Source: Acidobacteriota bacterium
GTDB taxonomy: Bacteria; Actinomycetota; Acidimicrobiia; Acidimicrobiales; SHLQ01
DNA: 19,098 bases
Reading direction: 5' to 3'
Assembly: GCA_022562835.1 (NCBI GenBank)
Contig: JADFOM010000012.1
Location: 1-19,098 of the forward strand
In this document: one piece after another, positions 1 to 7,699 of the stretch
How positions within the stretch are numbered: position 1 is the first letter of the stretch
Layout of the letters: every line of letters begins with the position of its first letter
Position numbers and translations under genes: made by a program
The notes under the pieces: model-generated
Told to the model about the DNA's origin: nothing
The model's input: only the letters and a program-made list of their open reading frames with translations
Databases searched by the model: none

Positions 1-246
1 ATGGCGGTCGGCAAGGCCGGCCAGCCGGCGGATCGTGATCGGTTAGCCATCTGGCTCGGCGACGAAAAGTGTGCCGAGGGTGGTGTCGCAGCGCCCGGCT
101 ACGACGAAGACAGAGCTACGGCTCACCTGAGTGGCGATGAGATCGCCATAGAGGTAGATGTCGGAGTTGGTGACGGATCGGCGACGATCTGGACCTGTGA
201 TCTGACTCACGGCTACATCGAGATCAATGCGGGGTACAGAACATGA
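1..246 (+). CDS. argJ: C-terminal part of ArgJ, bifunctional ornithine acetyltransferase/N-acetylglutamate synthase (5' end outside window)
   Basis: The frame is open from the first base to TGA at 244-246, giving 81 residues that end in TCDLTHGYIEINAGYRT. This matches the conserved ArgJ C-terminus (T-CDLT-x-x-Y-[IV]-x-INA-x-Y-[RT]T). The ATG at base 1 is probably an internal Met in the stretch before the Gly-rich motif, not the start, because ArgJ is usually about 390-410 residues. ArgJ moves the acetyl group from N-acetylornithine to glutamate and so recycles the acetyl group in the cytoplasmic arginine pathway. It cannot be seen whether this copy is monofunctional or bifunctional. Its place directly before argB fits the actinobacterial order argC-J-B-D-F-R-G-H. 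Confidence 0.88.
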   Translation: MAVGKAGQPADRDRLAIWLGDEKCAEGGVAAPGYDEDRATAHLSGDEIAIEVDVGVGDGSATIWTCDLTHGYIEINAGYRT

Positions 247-270
247 GACTGGAACAACTGTGTGCAATGC

Positions 271-335
271 GGTGTCAGACAACGTGCGCAGATTGGACTT
301 TGTGCGAGCGCGTGCTGCGCTCGGTGTCTGACACC
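271..335. promoter_or_regulatory. Paired dyads and hairpin in the argJ-argB leader
   Basis: The 111-bp gap between argJ and argB holds two near-identical 13-bp dyads: GGTGTCAGACAAC (271-283, 5 of 6 arm pairs) and GGTGTCTGACACC (323-335, perfect 6-bp arms around one base). They are 52 bp apart, about five helical turns. The arm 271-280 is also fully complementary over 10 bases to 326-335, with a 7-bp hairpin (305-311 with 317-323) enclosed. This could be a two-site operator in DNA or a leader structure in RNA. It does not resemble the AT-rich ARG box. Function is inferred only. Confidence 0.4.
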
Positions 336-357
336 AGACCTATGGCGGTGCAACATC

Positions 358-1242
358 ATGAGTGAATCCACACGCGGCTATGAGCCAGAGCAACGCGCGC
401 GGGCGCTCGTCGAGGCGCTTCCGTACCTTCGCCGGTTCCGCGACGCTGTAATCGTCGTCAAATTTGGCGGTAGCGCAATGGTCGACCCGGCCCTATTGGC
501 AGCGTTCGCCAAGGACATCGTCCTGCTGCAATCGGTCGGCCTGCGCCCGGTGGTGGTGCACGGCGGAGGACCGCAGATCGGCGAGTTGTTGGCCAAGCTC
601 GGCAAGGACACAGAGTTCGTAGACGGACTGCGCGTTACCGATGCCGAGACCCTCGACGTCGCGCGCATGGTGCTCGTGGGCAAGATCGGCCGTGACATCG
701 TCGGTGCGATCAACACCCAGGGCGGCGACGCGGTGGGGATGTCGGGCGAGGATGGCCGCATGATCCAGGCGTCGGCGGCGTCGGCCGAACTCGGTTTCGT
801 GGGAGCGATCGAGCAGGTCAACCCAGGCATCGTAAGACGGTTGCTTACAGAGGACATGATCCCGGTCGTATCCAGCATCGGCTCCGATGGTGAGGGGCAG
901 GCATACAACATAAACGCGGACACGGTCGCGGCTGCGCTGGCAGGTGCGCTCGAGGCCGAAAAGGTGATTTATCTCACCAACGTGCCAGGCCTACTGAGGA
1001 ATCCCGAGGAGCCGACCTCGATTGTGGCGCGGGCATCGGTTTCCGAGTTGCACGCGATGGTCGCCGACGGCACGATCGGCGGAGGAATGATCCCAAAGAT
1101 CGAGGCGTGCATCGAGGCGGTCAACGCAGGCGCGTCGAGCGCCCATCTGCTCGACGGACGCGTACATCACGTCTTGTTGCTCGAACTGTTCACCGATGCC
1201 GGTATCGGCACGATGGTCACCACCGACGGAGACACACCATGA
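358..1242 (+). CDS. argB: N-acetylglutamate kinase
   Basis: Phosphorylates N-acetylglutamate with ATP, the second step of arginine synthesis and usually the step inhibited by arginine. The 294-residue protein has the amino-acid-kinase landmarks: VVKFGGSAM (K35), VVVHGGGPQ (66-73), NINADTVAAALA (184-195) and GGGMIPK (241-247, K247). About 25 residues precede the first strand and can form the N-terminal helix that joins dimers into the arginine-sensitive hexamer. Together with the C-terminal DGR-x-HH-x-LL-x-ELFT-x-x-GIGTM motif, this suggests feedback inhibition (inference from the family). The ATG at 358 is chosen because family similarity begins shortly after it; the in-frame GTG at 262 would add an unlikely Cys-rich tail. 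Its TGA overlaps the argD start as ATGA. Confidence 0.97.
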   Translation: MSESTRGYEPEQRARALVEALPYLRRFRDAVIVVKFGGSAMVDPALLAAFAKDIVLLQSVGLRPVVVHGGGPQIGELLAKLGKDTEFVDGLRVTDAETLDVARMVLVGKIGRDIVGAINTQGGDAVGMSGEDGRMIQASAASAELGFVGAIEQVNPGIVRRLLTEDMIPVVSSIGSDGEGQAYNINADTVAAALAGALEAEKVIYLTNVPGLLRNPEEPTSIVARASVSELHAMVADGTIGGGMIPKIEACIEAVNAGASSAHLLDGRVHHVLLLELFTDAGIGTMVTTDGDTP

Positions 1243-2420
1243 GCCTCTCGAGTTTCGACGACGTGATCATGTCGAACTATGCCACCCCGCCTGTCACGTT
1301 CGTGCGCGGGTCTGGCAGTGAGCTGTTCGATGACACCGGCAAGCGGTACATCGACATGTTGGGCGGCCTCGCCGTCACAAGCCTCGGCCATAGCCATCCG
1401 CGCATCGCCGATGCGATCGCGCAGCAATCCAGAACGCTGCTGCACGTGTCGAACCTGTTCGGGACCGAACCCCATCTCGAAGTGGCGGAACGCCTCAACC
1501 GGCTCATCGATTCGGGACCTGGCAAAGTGCTGTTCCAGAACTCCGGCGCCGAGGCAAACGAGGGAGCGATCAAGCTCGCTCGGAAATTCAATGGTCGTGG
1601 TCGTCACGTAGTCGTGTCGGCATTTCGTTCCTTTCATGGACGGACGATGGCGACGCTCGCCGCCACCGGCCAACCCGAAAAGCATGAACCATTTCAACCG
1701 CTTCCCGAGGGGTTTCGTCACGCGCAATGGGGCGACGTCGAAGCGTTCGATGCAGCCCTCGACGAGACCGTCGGGGCGATTCTGGTCGAGCCGCTGCAGG
1801 GTGAAGGCGGAGTGAACGAGGCAGACTCCGCCTTCTTCGGGGGCCTTCGTGCGATGTGTGATGAGCGTGGGATGTTGTTGATCTTCGACGAGGTCCAGAC
1901 GGGTCTGGCCAGAACCGGTGAGTGGTTTGGCTTTCAGCATTATGGAATTCAGCCCGACATCGTGACGATGGCAAAGGCCCTCGGCAATGGCGTTCCTATA
2001 GGCGCCGTATGGGCACGAGATGACGTTGCCGCGGCGTTCAAGCCAGGCGATCACGGTTCGACTTTCGGTGGTCAGCCCCTTGCAGCATCCGCCGCCCGAG
2101 AGGTCCTGAGGGTGATGGAGGAGATGGATGCGCCTGCGGTCGTACGAGAACGCGGTGAGGCCCTGCGTCGCCGTCTCGACGCGCTCGACGGGATCGAATC
2201 GATCCGGGGACTCGGCCTATTGCTCGCTGCGACATTGACCGCAGAAGTGTTGGAGCAACGGAGCGCAGCCGACGTAAATGCCGCATTGCTCGAAAACGGC
2301 GTAGTGGCGAACGCGGTCAACCCGACCTCGCTGCGCTTTGCCCCTGCCTTCACGATTTCAGACGCTGAGCTTGATGAGGTCGTGGGTATCCTCGCCCGCA
2401 TCCTGGAGAACGGCTCATGA
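1239..2420 (+). CDS. argD: Acetylornithine aminotransferase
   Basis: PLP-dependent class III aminotransferase that converts N-acetylglutamate semialdehyde and glutamate to N-acetylornithine and 2-oxoglutarate. Visible landmarks in the 393-residue protein are FQNSGAEANEGAIKLARK (99-116, phosphate-binding region), LLIFDEVQTGLARTG (213-227, with D217 for the pyridine nitrogen) and MAKALGNGVPIG (244-255, with K246 as the PLP lysine). The length is normal for ArgD. The ATG at 1239 overlaps the argB stop (ATGA), which implies translational coupling; an internal ATG at 1269 is a weaker choice. It could also serve lysine synthesis as a succinyldiaminopimelate aminotransferase, as many ArgD enzymes do, but the context points to arginine. 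Confidence 0.96.
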   Translation: MSLSSFDDVIMSNYATPPVTFVRGSGSELFDDTGKRYIDMLGGLAVTSLGHSHPRIADAIAQQSRTLLHVSNLFGTEPHLEVAERLNRLIDSGPGKVLFQNSGAEANEGAIKLARKFNGRGRHVVVSAFRSFHGRTMATLAATGQPEKHEPFQPLPEGFRHAQWGDVEAFDAALDETVGAILVEPLQGEGGVNEADSAFFGGLRAMCDERGMLLIFDEVQTGLARTGEWFGFQHYGIQPDIVTMAKALGNGVPIGAVWARDDVAAAFKPGDHGSTFGGQPLAASAAREVLRVMEEMDAPAVVRERGEALRRRLDALDGIESIRGLGLLLAATLTAEVLEQRSAADVNAALLENGVVANAVNPTSLRFAPAFTISDAELDEVVGILARILENGS

Positions 2421-3307
2421 GACACTTTCTCGAAATCGATGACCTGTCGGGCGAGGAGCTCCGACGCGTGCTCGAACTTGCCGAGTCACAGAACCCCGCT
2501 CAGGTTCTGTCCGGCAAGGGCATGGCTTTGGTTTTCGAAAAGCCTTCGGCGCGCACTCGCAATTCGATGGAGATGGCGGTGCATCAACTCGGCGGGCATC
2601 CCGTCTACATCGCAGGTGATGAGATCGGCATGGGGACCCGCGAAACGATTCCGGACGTTGCTCGGACGTTGGGCTGTTATCACTCGGCGATCGGCGGTCG
2701 GGTATTTGACCACGCCACCATCGAGGGTCTCGCAGGTACCAACGCTGTGCCTGTTGTGAACCTTCTCTCCGATACCTCTCATCCGATGCAGGCACTCGCC
2801 GACGCACTGACGATCACTGCAGAGTTCGGCACTGTGTCGGGGAAGGTCATCTCATACATCGGTGACGCCAACAACGTGGCTCGATCGCTCGCAATCGTCA
2901 TCGCGATGTTGGGTGGCATCTGTCGGATCGCGGCACCGCCTGGCTACGGCTTCTCCGAGGTGGACCGAGACCGCATCATGCTCAGCGGCGGGTTCGAGGA
3001 GTTCAACCGCCCCGAGGAGGCCGCAGAGGGGGCGGACGTGATCTACACCGACGTCTGGACATCGATGGGTCAGGAGGCTGAGCGTGTCGAACGCCGCAAG
3101 GCATTCGAGGGTTTCGGCTTGACCAGCTCAATGGTCGACTCGATGGCCCCGGGAGGAATCGTGTTGCATTGTCTGCCCGCTCACCGAGGCGAAGAGGTCG
3201 ACGCGGAGGTAATTGATGGGCCAGCGAGTCGGGTGTGGGCGCAAGCGGAAAATCGCATGCACGCCGCTCGCGGTCTACTCATTTGGCTCCTCGGAGAGGC
3301 TGACTAG
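2417..3307 (+). CDS. argF: Ornithine carbamoyltransferase
   Basis: Joins carbamoyl phosphate to ornithine to make citrulline. The 296-residue protein carries the carbamoyl-phosphate site FEKPSARTR (40-48), the second-domain motif TDVWTSMGQE (211-220) and the ornithine-site signature HCLPAHRGEE (251-260, with C252). The usual HP[CT]Q motif reads HPMQ (122-125), so the residue normally Cys or Thr is Met124; the rest of the motif and the following ALAD are intact. HCLP and SMG favour ornithine over aspartate or putrescine as acceptor. The ATG at 2417 overlaps the argD stop as ATGA. The next gene, argR, begins 61 bp after the stop. Confidence 0.96.
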   Translation: MRHFLEIDDLSGEELRRVLELAESQNPAQVLSGKGMALVFEKPSARTRNSMEMAVHQLGGHPVYIAGDEIGMGTRETIPDVARTLGCYHSAIGGRVFDHATIEGLAGTNAVPVVNLLSDTSHPMQALADALTITAEFGTVSGKVISYIGDANNVARSLAIVIAMLGGICRIAAPPGYGFSEVDRDRIMLSGGFEEFNRPEEAAEGADVIYTDVWTSMGQEAERVERRKAFEGFGLTSSMVDSMAPGGIVLHCLPAHRGEEVDAEVIDGPASRVWAQAENRMHAARGLLIWLLGEAD

Positions 3308-3356
3308 CCATGAGACGACGCACTGTTCCAGCGGCGTCTTGCCAGCCCCAAGGGCC

Positions 3357-3362
3357 GGGAGG
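3357..3362 (+). promoter_or_regulatory. Shine-Dalgarno site fixing the argR start
   Basis: GGGAGG lies six bases before the GTG at 3369. It matches the anti-SD CCTCC at the 3' end of the 16S gene in this window. It decides between the GTG and a longer open frame that would run back into argF. Confidence 0.75.
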
Positions 3363-3368
3363 TTTGAA

Positions 3369-3833
3369 GTGAGTCGGCGCGCAAGACAACACGAGATAGC
3401 CCGACTACTCGGAGTGCAACCGGTGTCGAGCCAAGCCCAGCTCGTGGACCTGCTCGCGCAGGAAGGGATCGAGGCGACTCAAGCCACCGTCTCACGAGAC
3501 CTCGACGCTCTCGGCGCGGTCAAAGTGCGCGTCGGCGGGGGAGAGGTCATGTATGCCATCCCCGAACTCGCATCCGAACAGATCGCGCCAAGAGAGCACC
3601 TAGTTCGGGTTCTGAGTGAATGGGTGGCGCAGGTCCGTCACTCCGGCAACATAGTGGTGGTCAAAACACCGCCGGGGTCAGCCCATGTGGTCGCCTCAGC
3701 GATCGACCGATCCGGACTCGACGAGATCGTCGGAACGGTGGCGGGTGACGACAGCATTTTCGTCTTGGCGGACGAGTCATTTGGTGGTGAGGCGCTCGAA
3801 GCACTCATCGCCGACTATGCGGGACTCAGCTGA
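3369..3833 (+). CDS. argR: Arginine repressor ArgR
   Basis: Arginine-sensing transcription factor; a hexamer in known relatives, with an N-terminal winged helix and a C-terminal arginine-binding oligomerisation domain. From GTG 3369 the protein is 154 residues, typical of ArgR. The recognition helix ends in TQATVSRDLDALGAVKV (37-53, with the invariant SR at 42-43). The C-terminal domain shows the GTVAGDDSIFVLAD signature (122-135), whose Asp127/Asp128 contact arginine in relatives. An open frame extends upstream to 3213 inside argF, but the upstream part is unlike ArgR and lacks a ribosome site. Placement inside the operon it should control is standard in Actinobacteria. No classical ARG box is obvious in the window. 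Confidence 0.95.
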   Translation: MSRRARQHEIARLLGVQPVSSQAQLVDLLAQEGIEATQATVSRDLDALGAVKVRVGGGEVMYAIPELASEQIAPREHLVRVLSEWVAQVRHSGNIVVVKTPPGSAHVVASAIDRSGLDEIVGTVAGDDSIFVLADESFGGEALEALIADYAGLS

Positions 3834-3844
3834 GTCACGTTGAT

Positions 3845-3850
3845 AAGGAG
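3845..3850 (+). promoter_or_regulatory. Shine-Dalgarno site fixing the argG start
   Basis: AAGGAG sits seven bases before GTG 3858. It excludes an in-frame TTG at 3840, which lies upstream of this site. Confidence 0.75.
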
Positions 3851-3857
3851 AACAGTC

Positions 3858-5075
3858 GTGGACGATGTCAACAAGGTCGTGCTGGCCTATAGCGGGGGGC
3901 TTGACACTTCTGTGATCATCCGCTGGCTTCAGGAGACCTACGAATGCGAGATCGTGACGTTCACCGCCGACATTGGTCAAGGCGAGGAGGTCGAGCCAGC
4001 GCGAGCTAAGGCCGAAGCGATGGGCATCGAGGAGATCTACATCGACGATCTAACCGATGAGTTTGTCGCGGATTACGTCTTTCCCATGTTCCGGGCAAAT
4101 ACGATCTACGAGGGCGAATATCTGCTCGGCACTTCGATCGCGCGGCCGCTCATCGCTAAGCGTCTCGTTGAGATCGCCCGGGAGACCGGCGCTGACGCGA
4201 TCAGTCACGGTGCTACCGGAAAAGGTAATGACCAGGTGCGTTTCGAGCTCGGTGCCTACGCTCTCGAGCCCGGCATTCGTGTCATCGCGCCATGGCGTGA
4301 GTGGGATCTGACGAGTCGAGAGACGCTGATGGCATACGCGGCGGATCACGGCATCCCCGTCGAAATGAAACGCGGCAAGTCGTCGCCCTTCTCTATGGAC
4401 GCGAACCTGTTGCACATTTCCTATGAGGGTGGCCCGCTCGAGGATCCTTGGATCGAACCTCCGTCGGAGATGTGGCGCTGGTCGGTTAGCCCAGAACAGG
4501 CGCCAGACGAGGTCACCTACCTAGAGCTCAACTATGAGGGCGGTGACATCGTGGCGATCGACGGGGAGCGGATGTCGCCGGCGTCGGTTTTGGCAGAACT
4601 GAACCGCATCGGCGGGGCCAACGGCATAGGACGGATCGACATTGTGGAGAACCGCTACGTCGGGATGAAGAGTCGGGGAGCATACGAGACACCGGGCGGC
4701 ACGATCATGATGCGAGCCCATCGCGCGATCGAGTCCCTAACCCTCGACCGCGAGGTCGCTCACCTCAAAGACGAGCTAATGCCGCGGTACGCAGAACTGA
4801 TCTACAACGGCTACTGGTGGAGCCCTGAGCGCGAGATGCTGCAACAAGCGATCGACTGGTCACAACAACACGTCAACGGTGATGTCCGACTGCGCCTCTA
4901 CAAAGGCAATGTCGAGGTTGCGGGGCGCCGCAGCGACGAGTCTCTATTCGACGAACGCATAGCAACGTTCGAGGAAGACGAAGGAGCGTACGATCAGACC
5001 GACGCCGAGGGTTTCATAAAGCTCAACGCACTGCGTCTTCGCACGCTTGCATCTCGCCATGGCGGAGGAAAATGA
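3858..5075 (+). CDS. argG: Argininosuccinate synthase
   Basis: Condenses citrulline and aspartate using ATP to give argininosuccinate. The 405-residue length is normal. The N-terminal PP-loop is AYSGGLDTSV (10-19). The family motif HGATGKGNDQVRFE follows around residues 117-130, and the citrulline/aspartate site region with FSMDANLLHISYEGG lies near 176-190. The start is GTG 3858, set by AAGGAG at 3845-3850 and placing the PP-loop near residue 10 as in homologues. It lies 24 bp after argR, so argR-argG are probably cotranscribed. Its TGA overlaps the argH ATG as ATGA. Confidence 0.97.
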   Translation: MDDVNKVVLAYSGGLDTSVIIRWLQETYECEIVTFTADIGQGEEVEPARAKAEAMGIEEIYIDDLTDEFVADYVFPMFRANTIYEGEYLLGTSIARPLIAKRLVEIARETGADAISHGATGKGNDQVRFELGAYALEPGIRVIAPWREWDLTSRETLMAYAADHGIPVEMKRGKSSPFSMDANLLHISYEGGPLEDPWIEPPSEMWRWSVSPEQAPDEVTYLELNYEGGDIVAIDGERMSPASVLAELNRIGGANGIGRIDIVENRYVGMKSRGAYETPGGTIMMRAHRAIESLTLDREVAHLKDELMPRYAELIYNGYWWSPEREMLQQAIDWSQQHVNGDVRLRLYKGNVEVAGRRSDESLFDERIATFEEDEGAYDQTDAEGFIKLNALRLRTLASRHGGGK

Positions 5076-6475
5076 ACCAGAAGCAGGGGCCCAAGGACGC
5101 CAAGCAACTCTGGCGCGGACGCTTCGAGGGCGCGCCGGCCGATGCGTTAGCAGCACTCAACGACAGCCTCTCGTTCGATCGGCGAATGTTTCGTGAAGAC
5201 ATAGAGGGATCGCGGGCTCACGTGCGGATGCTCGAGGGCGTCGGCCTTCTCGACGGCGACGAGCTCTCAGCGATTCTCACCGCACTCGACAGCACCGAGA
5301 CCGAACTTGCCGACGGGACCTTCGAGTTCGTTGCGAGCGACGAGGACATCCACACAGCGGTTGAACGTCGCGTGACCGAGTTGGCTGGCGACGCGGGTGC
5401 CAAACTTCACACCGGGCGTAGTCGCAACGACCAGGTTGCTACCGACCTTCGCCTGTGGCTTCGCGCTGAACTCGCATCCGTCTCCGGCAGGGTTCTCGAC
5501 CTTCAAGAGGCGTTGCTGCGTCGCGCGGTTGAAGCGGGCGATGTCTACTTGCCTGGCTATACACATCTCCAACAGGCCCAACCGGTGCTGTTGGCCCATC
5601 ACCTCATGGCACACGGCTGGGCCCTGTGCCGTGACATAGACCGGATTTTTGAGGCCAAGGTACGGGCAAATGTCTCACCCCTCGGCGCAGGTGCTCTAGC
5701 CGGTTCTTCTCTACCGATCGATCCCCACTCCGTCGCTGATGCGCTCGGGTTCGATGCTGTGTTCGACAACAGTCTTGACGCGGTCAGTGACCGGGACTTC
5801 GTTGCCGATGCGCTCTACGCGTTGACCATGCTCGGCGTACATCTGTCTCGGCTCGGCGAGGAGCTTGTGTTGTGGGCGAGCGCCGAGTTTGGATTCGTTT
5901 CGCTCGACGATGCGTTCTCGACCGGCTCTTCGATGTTGCCGCAGAAGAAGAATCCTGACATCGCAGAGCTAGCACGCGGCAAATCCGGTCGCCTCATCGG
6001 TCATCTGACCGGGCTGCTCGCAACTCTCAAGGGTCTGCCACTGGCCTACAACAAGGATCTTCAGGAAGACAAGGAACCATTATTCGATGCATGTGACACG
6101 TCCACACTGGTGTTGAGTGCAATGACTGGCATGGTCGACACCATCACGTTCAACGCCGCCACGATGCAGGAGGCGGCAGACTCGCAGTACGCCGCTGCGG
6201 TCGACCTAGCCGAGTACCTCGTCTGCCAAGGAGTGCCATTTCGTCAAGCGCACGCAGTGGTTGGTGATCTGGTCAGGCGGTCGCTCGATGGGGAGGGCGA
6301 GTTAGCCGATCTAGTGGTGGGTAGCGATGCGTTCGACGAAGGCGCAGTCGCGTTGCTGGAACCAGGAGCGGCCGTCGCCAACCGGCGCACCGCCGGAGGA
6401 GCCGGACCCGCTGCGGTAGCAGTGCAGCTCGAGGCTTTTGCGGATCAGTTGGCTGCCGATCGTGCACGTGGCTGA
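5072..6475 (+). CDS. argH: Argininosuccinate lyase
   Basis: Splits argininosuccinate into arginine and fumarate, the last step of the pathway; homotetramer of the fumarase/aspartase superfamily. The 467-residue protein shows LWRGRFEG at the start, HTGRSRNDQVATD (113-125), the catalytic-histidine region PGYTHLQQAQP (161-171, H165) and the signature GSSMLPQKKNPD (285-296) carrying the catalytic serine on the flexible loop. All these motifs are intact. The ATG at 5072 overlaps the argG stop. Its own end is overlapped by the glycosylase gene, so transcription probably continues beyond the arginine genes. Confidence 0.97.
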   Translation: MNQKQGPKDAKQLWRGRFEGAPADALAALNDSLSFDRRMFREDIEGSRAHVRMLEGVGLLDGDELSAILTALDSTETELADGTFEFVASDEDIHTAVERRVTELAGDAGAKLHTGRSRNDQVATDLRLWLRAELASVSGRVLDLQEALLRRAVEAGDVYLPGYTHLQQAQPVLLAHHLMAHGWALCRDIDRIFEAKVRANVSPLGAGALAGSSLPIDPHSVADALGFDAVFDNSLDAVSDRDFVADALYALTMLGVHLSRLGEELVLWASAEFGFVSLDDAFSTGSSMLPQKKNPDIAELARGKSGRLIGHLTGLLATLKGLPLAYNKDLQEDKEPLFDACDTSTLVLSAMTGMVDTITFNAATMQEAADSQYAAAVDLAEYLVCQGVPFRQAHAVVGDLVRRSLDGEGELADLVVGSDAFDEGAVALLEPGAAVANRRTAGGAGPAAVAVQLEAFADQLAADRARG

Positions 6476-7034
6476 GCTACCGCGACCCTTTTTCGCTCGC
6501 TCCGCGCTCGAGGTAGCCCCGGAACTACTCAACAAGGTGTTGGTCGCGGACGGCGAGGTAGCGGGGCGGATCATTGAGGTTGAGGCGTATGAAGGCACGG
6601 ATGATCCGGCGAGCCACGGCTTTAACGGTCGAACCGAGCGCAATGCTGTGATGTTTGGCGAGCCCGGCCACCTCTACGTGTATTTCATTTACGGAATGCA
6701 CTGGTGTGCCAACGTGGTCTGCGGCGAGGACGGGGTCTGTTCAGCCGTACTCATCCGCGGTCTCCTGCCCGTACGCGGCCTTGACCTGATGCGTGAGCGA
6801 AGGGGCATTCATCACCCCGACGGTGCGTTGTGTGATGGTCCGGCAAAGCTATGTCAGGCGTTGGCGATCGACACGACCGACGACGGCGCCGACATCTGCG
6901 GGGGGAGGATTCGTATAGTCGACGATGAAATCGCGGCCCCGCCGCGTCCGTTGACAACGCAGCGGATCGGGATTTCGAACGCCACCGAGAAGCCGTGGCG
7001 GTTCCTTGCCGACACGACGGTGATCAACTCATGA
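6468..7034 (+). CDS. mpg: DNA-3-methyladenine glycosylase (AAG/Mpg family)
   Basis: Removes alkylated purines from DNA, starting base excision repair. The 188-residue protein carries RIIEVEAYEG (34-43), where Glu39 corresponds to the general-base glutamate of human AAG (E-x-E-A-Y), and a HLYVYFIYGMHWCANVV segment that aligns with the human YVYIIYGM region bearing the intercalating tyrosine. The C-terminus has the expected DGPAKLCQAL. The start is uncertain: GTG 6468 or GTG 6462, both inside the last codons of argH with no clear ribosome site, so coupling to argH is likely. In Mycobacterium tuberculosis mpg and tyrS are adjacent; here five genes lie between them. It is followed by an ATGA overlap. 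Confidence 0.9.
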   Translation: MAELPRPFFARSALEVAPELLNKVLVADGEVAGRIIEVEAYEGTDDPASHGFNGRTERNAVMFGEPGHLYVYFIYGMHWCANVVCGEDGVCSAVLIRGLLPVRGLDLMRERRGIHHPDGALCDGPAKLCQALAIDTTDDGADICGGRIRIVDDEIAAPPRPLTTQRIGISNATEKPWRFLADTTVINS

Positions 7035-7609
7035 TCGATCTCGAGCCGGTTGTTGAACCTCGCGTCGCGCCCGGCGACATGGCGCTAGCGACACAACAAA
7101 TCCGTCGTTGTGTGGGGCCTAGCGAGTTCGCTGCTCGGTTCGAGGATCTGATAGTGGATGGCTCTGCTGCGCTCAATCGCACCCACAGGCCGGGGCATCT
7201 CACCGGATCAGCGTTCGTCGTGAGCGCCGACCGAACACGGTGCCTGATGATGTTTCACACGAAGCTGCAGCGATGGCTTCAGCCGGGCGGTCACGCCGAC
7301 GGCGATGGCAATCTTGCGAATGTTGCTCTGCGGGAAGCCTCTGAGGAGACCGGCATTGACGGTCTACAGGTATTTGAGCCGGCGATCGATCTCGATGTTC
7401 ACGAGGTCGATCCGCCGGCGGAGGATTCACATCTGCACTTCGATGTCCGATTTCTGGTCTTGGCTTTGCCCGATGTGGTGCTCGTCGGCAATCACGAGTC
7501 AGAAGCACTGCGGTGGGTGGCATTCGATGATCTAGCAGAGCTCGGCGTCGATGATGGACTGCTTCGCATGGTTCGCGTATCGCGAGGGGCACTCCGACAG
7601 CTCCGCTGA
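7031..7609 (+). CDS. NUDIX hydrolase
   Basis: Hydrolase of a nucleoside diphosphate linked to some other group; the substrate cannot be read from sequence. The 192-residue protein has the core RE-A-S-EE-T-G-I of the Nudix box, preceded by QPGGHADGDGN. The metal-binding REASEETG half is intact. The first glutamate of the textbook box (G-x5-E) is replaced by glycine, a pattern I associate with the 'GGHADGD' branch of Nudix proteins. A long N-terminal part (about 60 residues) precedes the beta strand leading into the box. The ATG at 7031 overlaps the mpg stop as ATGA. A repair or nucleotide-sanitising role beside mpg is possible but inferred from position only. Confidence 0.88.
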   Translation: MIDLEPVVEPRVAPGDMALATQQIRRCVGPSEFAARFEDLIVDGSAALNRTHRPGHLTGSAFVVSADRTRCLMMFHTKLQRWLQPGGHADGDGNLANVALREASEETGIDGLQVFEPAIDLDVHEVDPPAEDSHLHFDVRFLVLALPDVVLVGNHESEALRWVAFDDLAELGVDDGLLRMVRVSRGALRQLR

Positions 7610-7699
7610 GCGACTGAGATCGAGCGCAAGGGTCTCGGCGTTTGGCCACACCTACGACGACATTTTTGCGGTGGGCGTCGAGCAGCTAGGTTGCATTTC

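Noticed and set aside
247..357. Classical ARG box before argB
   Set aside because: The dyads present are GC-rich and lack the TGAAT/ATTCA half-sites known for ArgR in other bacteria.
378..923. Long open frame on the minus strand across argB
   Set aside because: It lies fully antisense to a well-supported gene, with Ser/Thr/Pro-rich composition typical of shadow frames in high-GC DNA and no recognisable motif.
1167..2054. 295-residue minus-strand frame across argD
   Set aside because: Antisense to argD, no domain recognised, and the argD frame has all its catalytic motifs.
3213..3368. Longer ArgR with a start inside argF
   Set aside because: The extra 52 residues do not resemble ArgR and would overlap argF by 95 bp. 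The GTG at 3369 has a good ribosome site.
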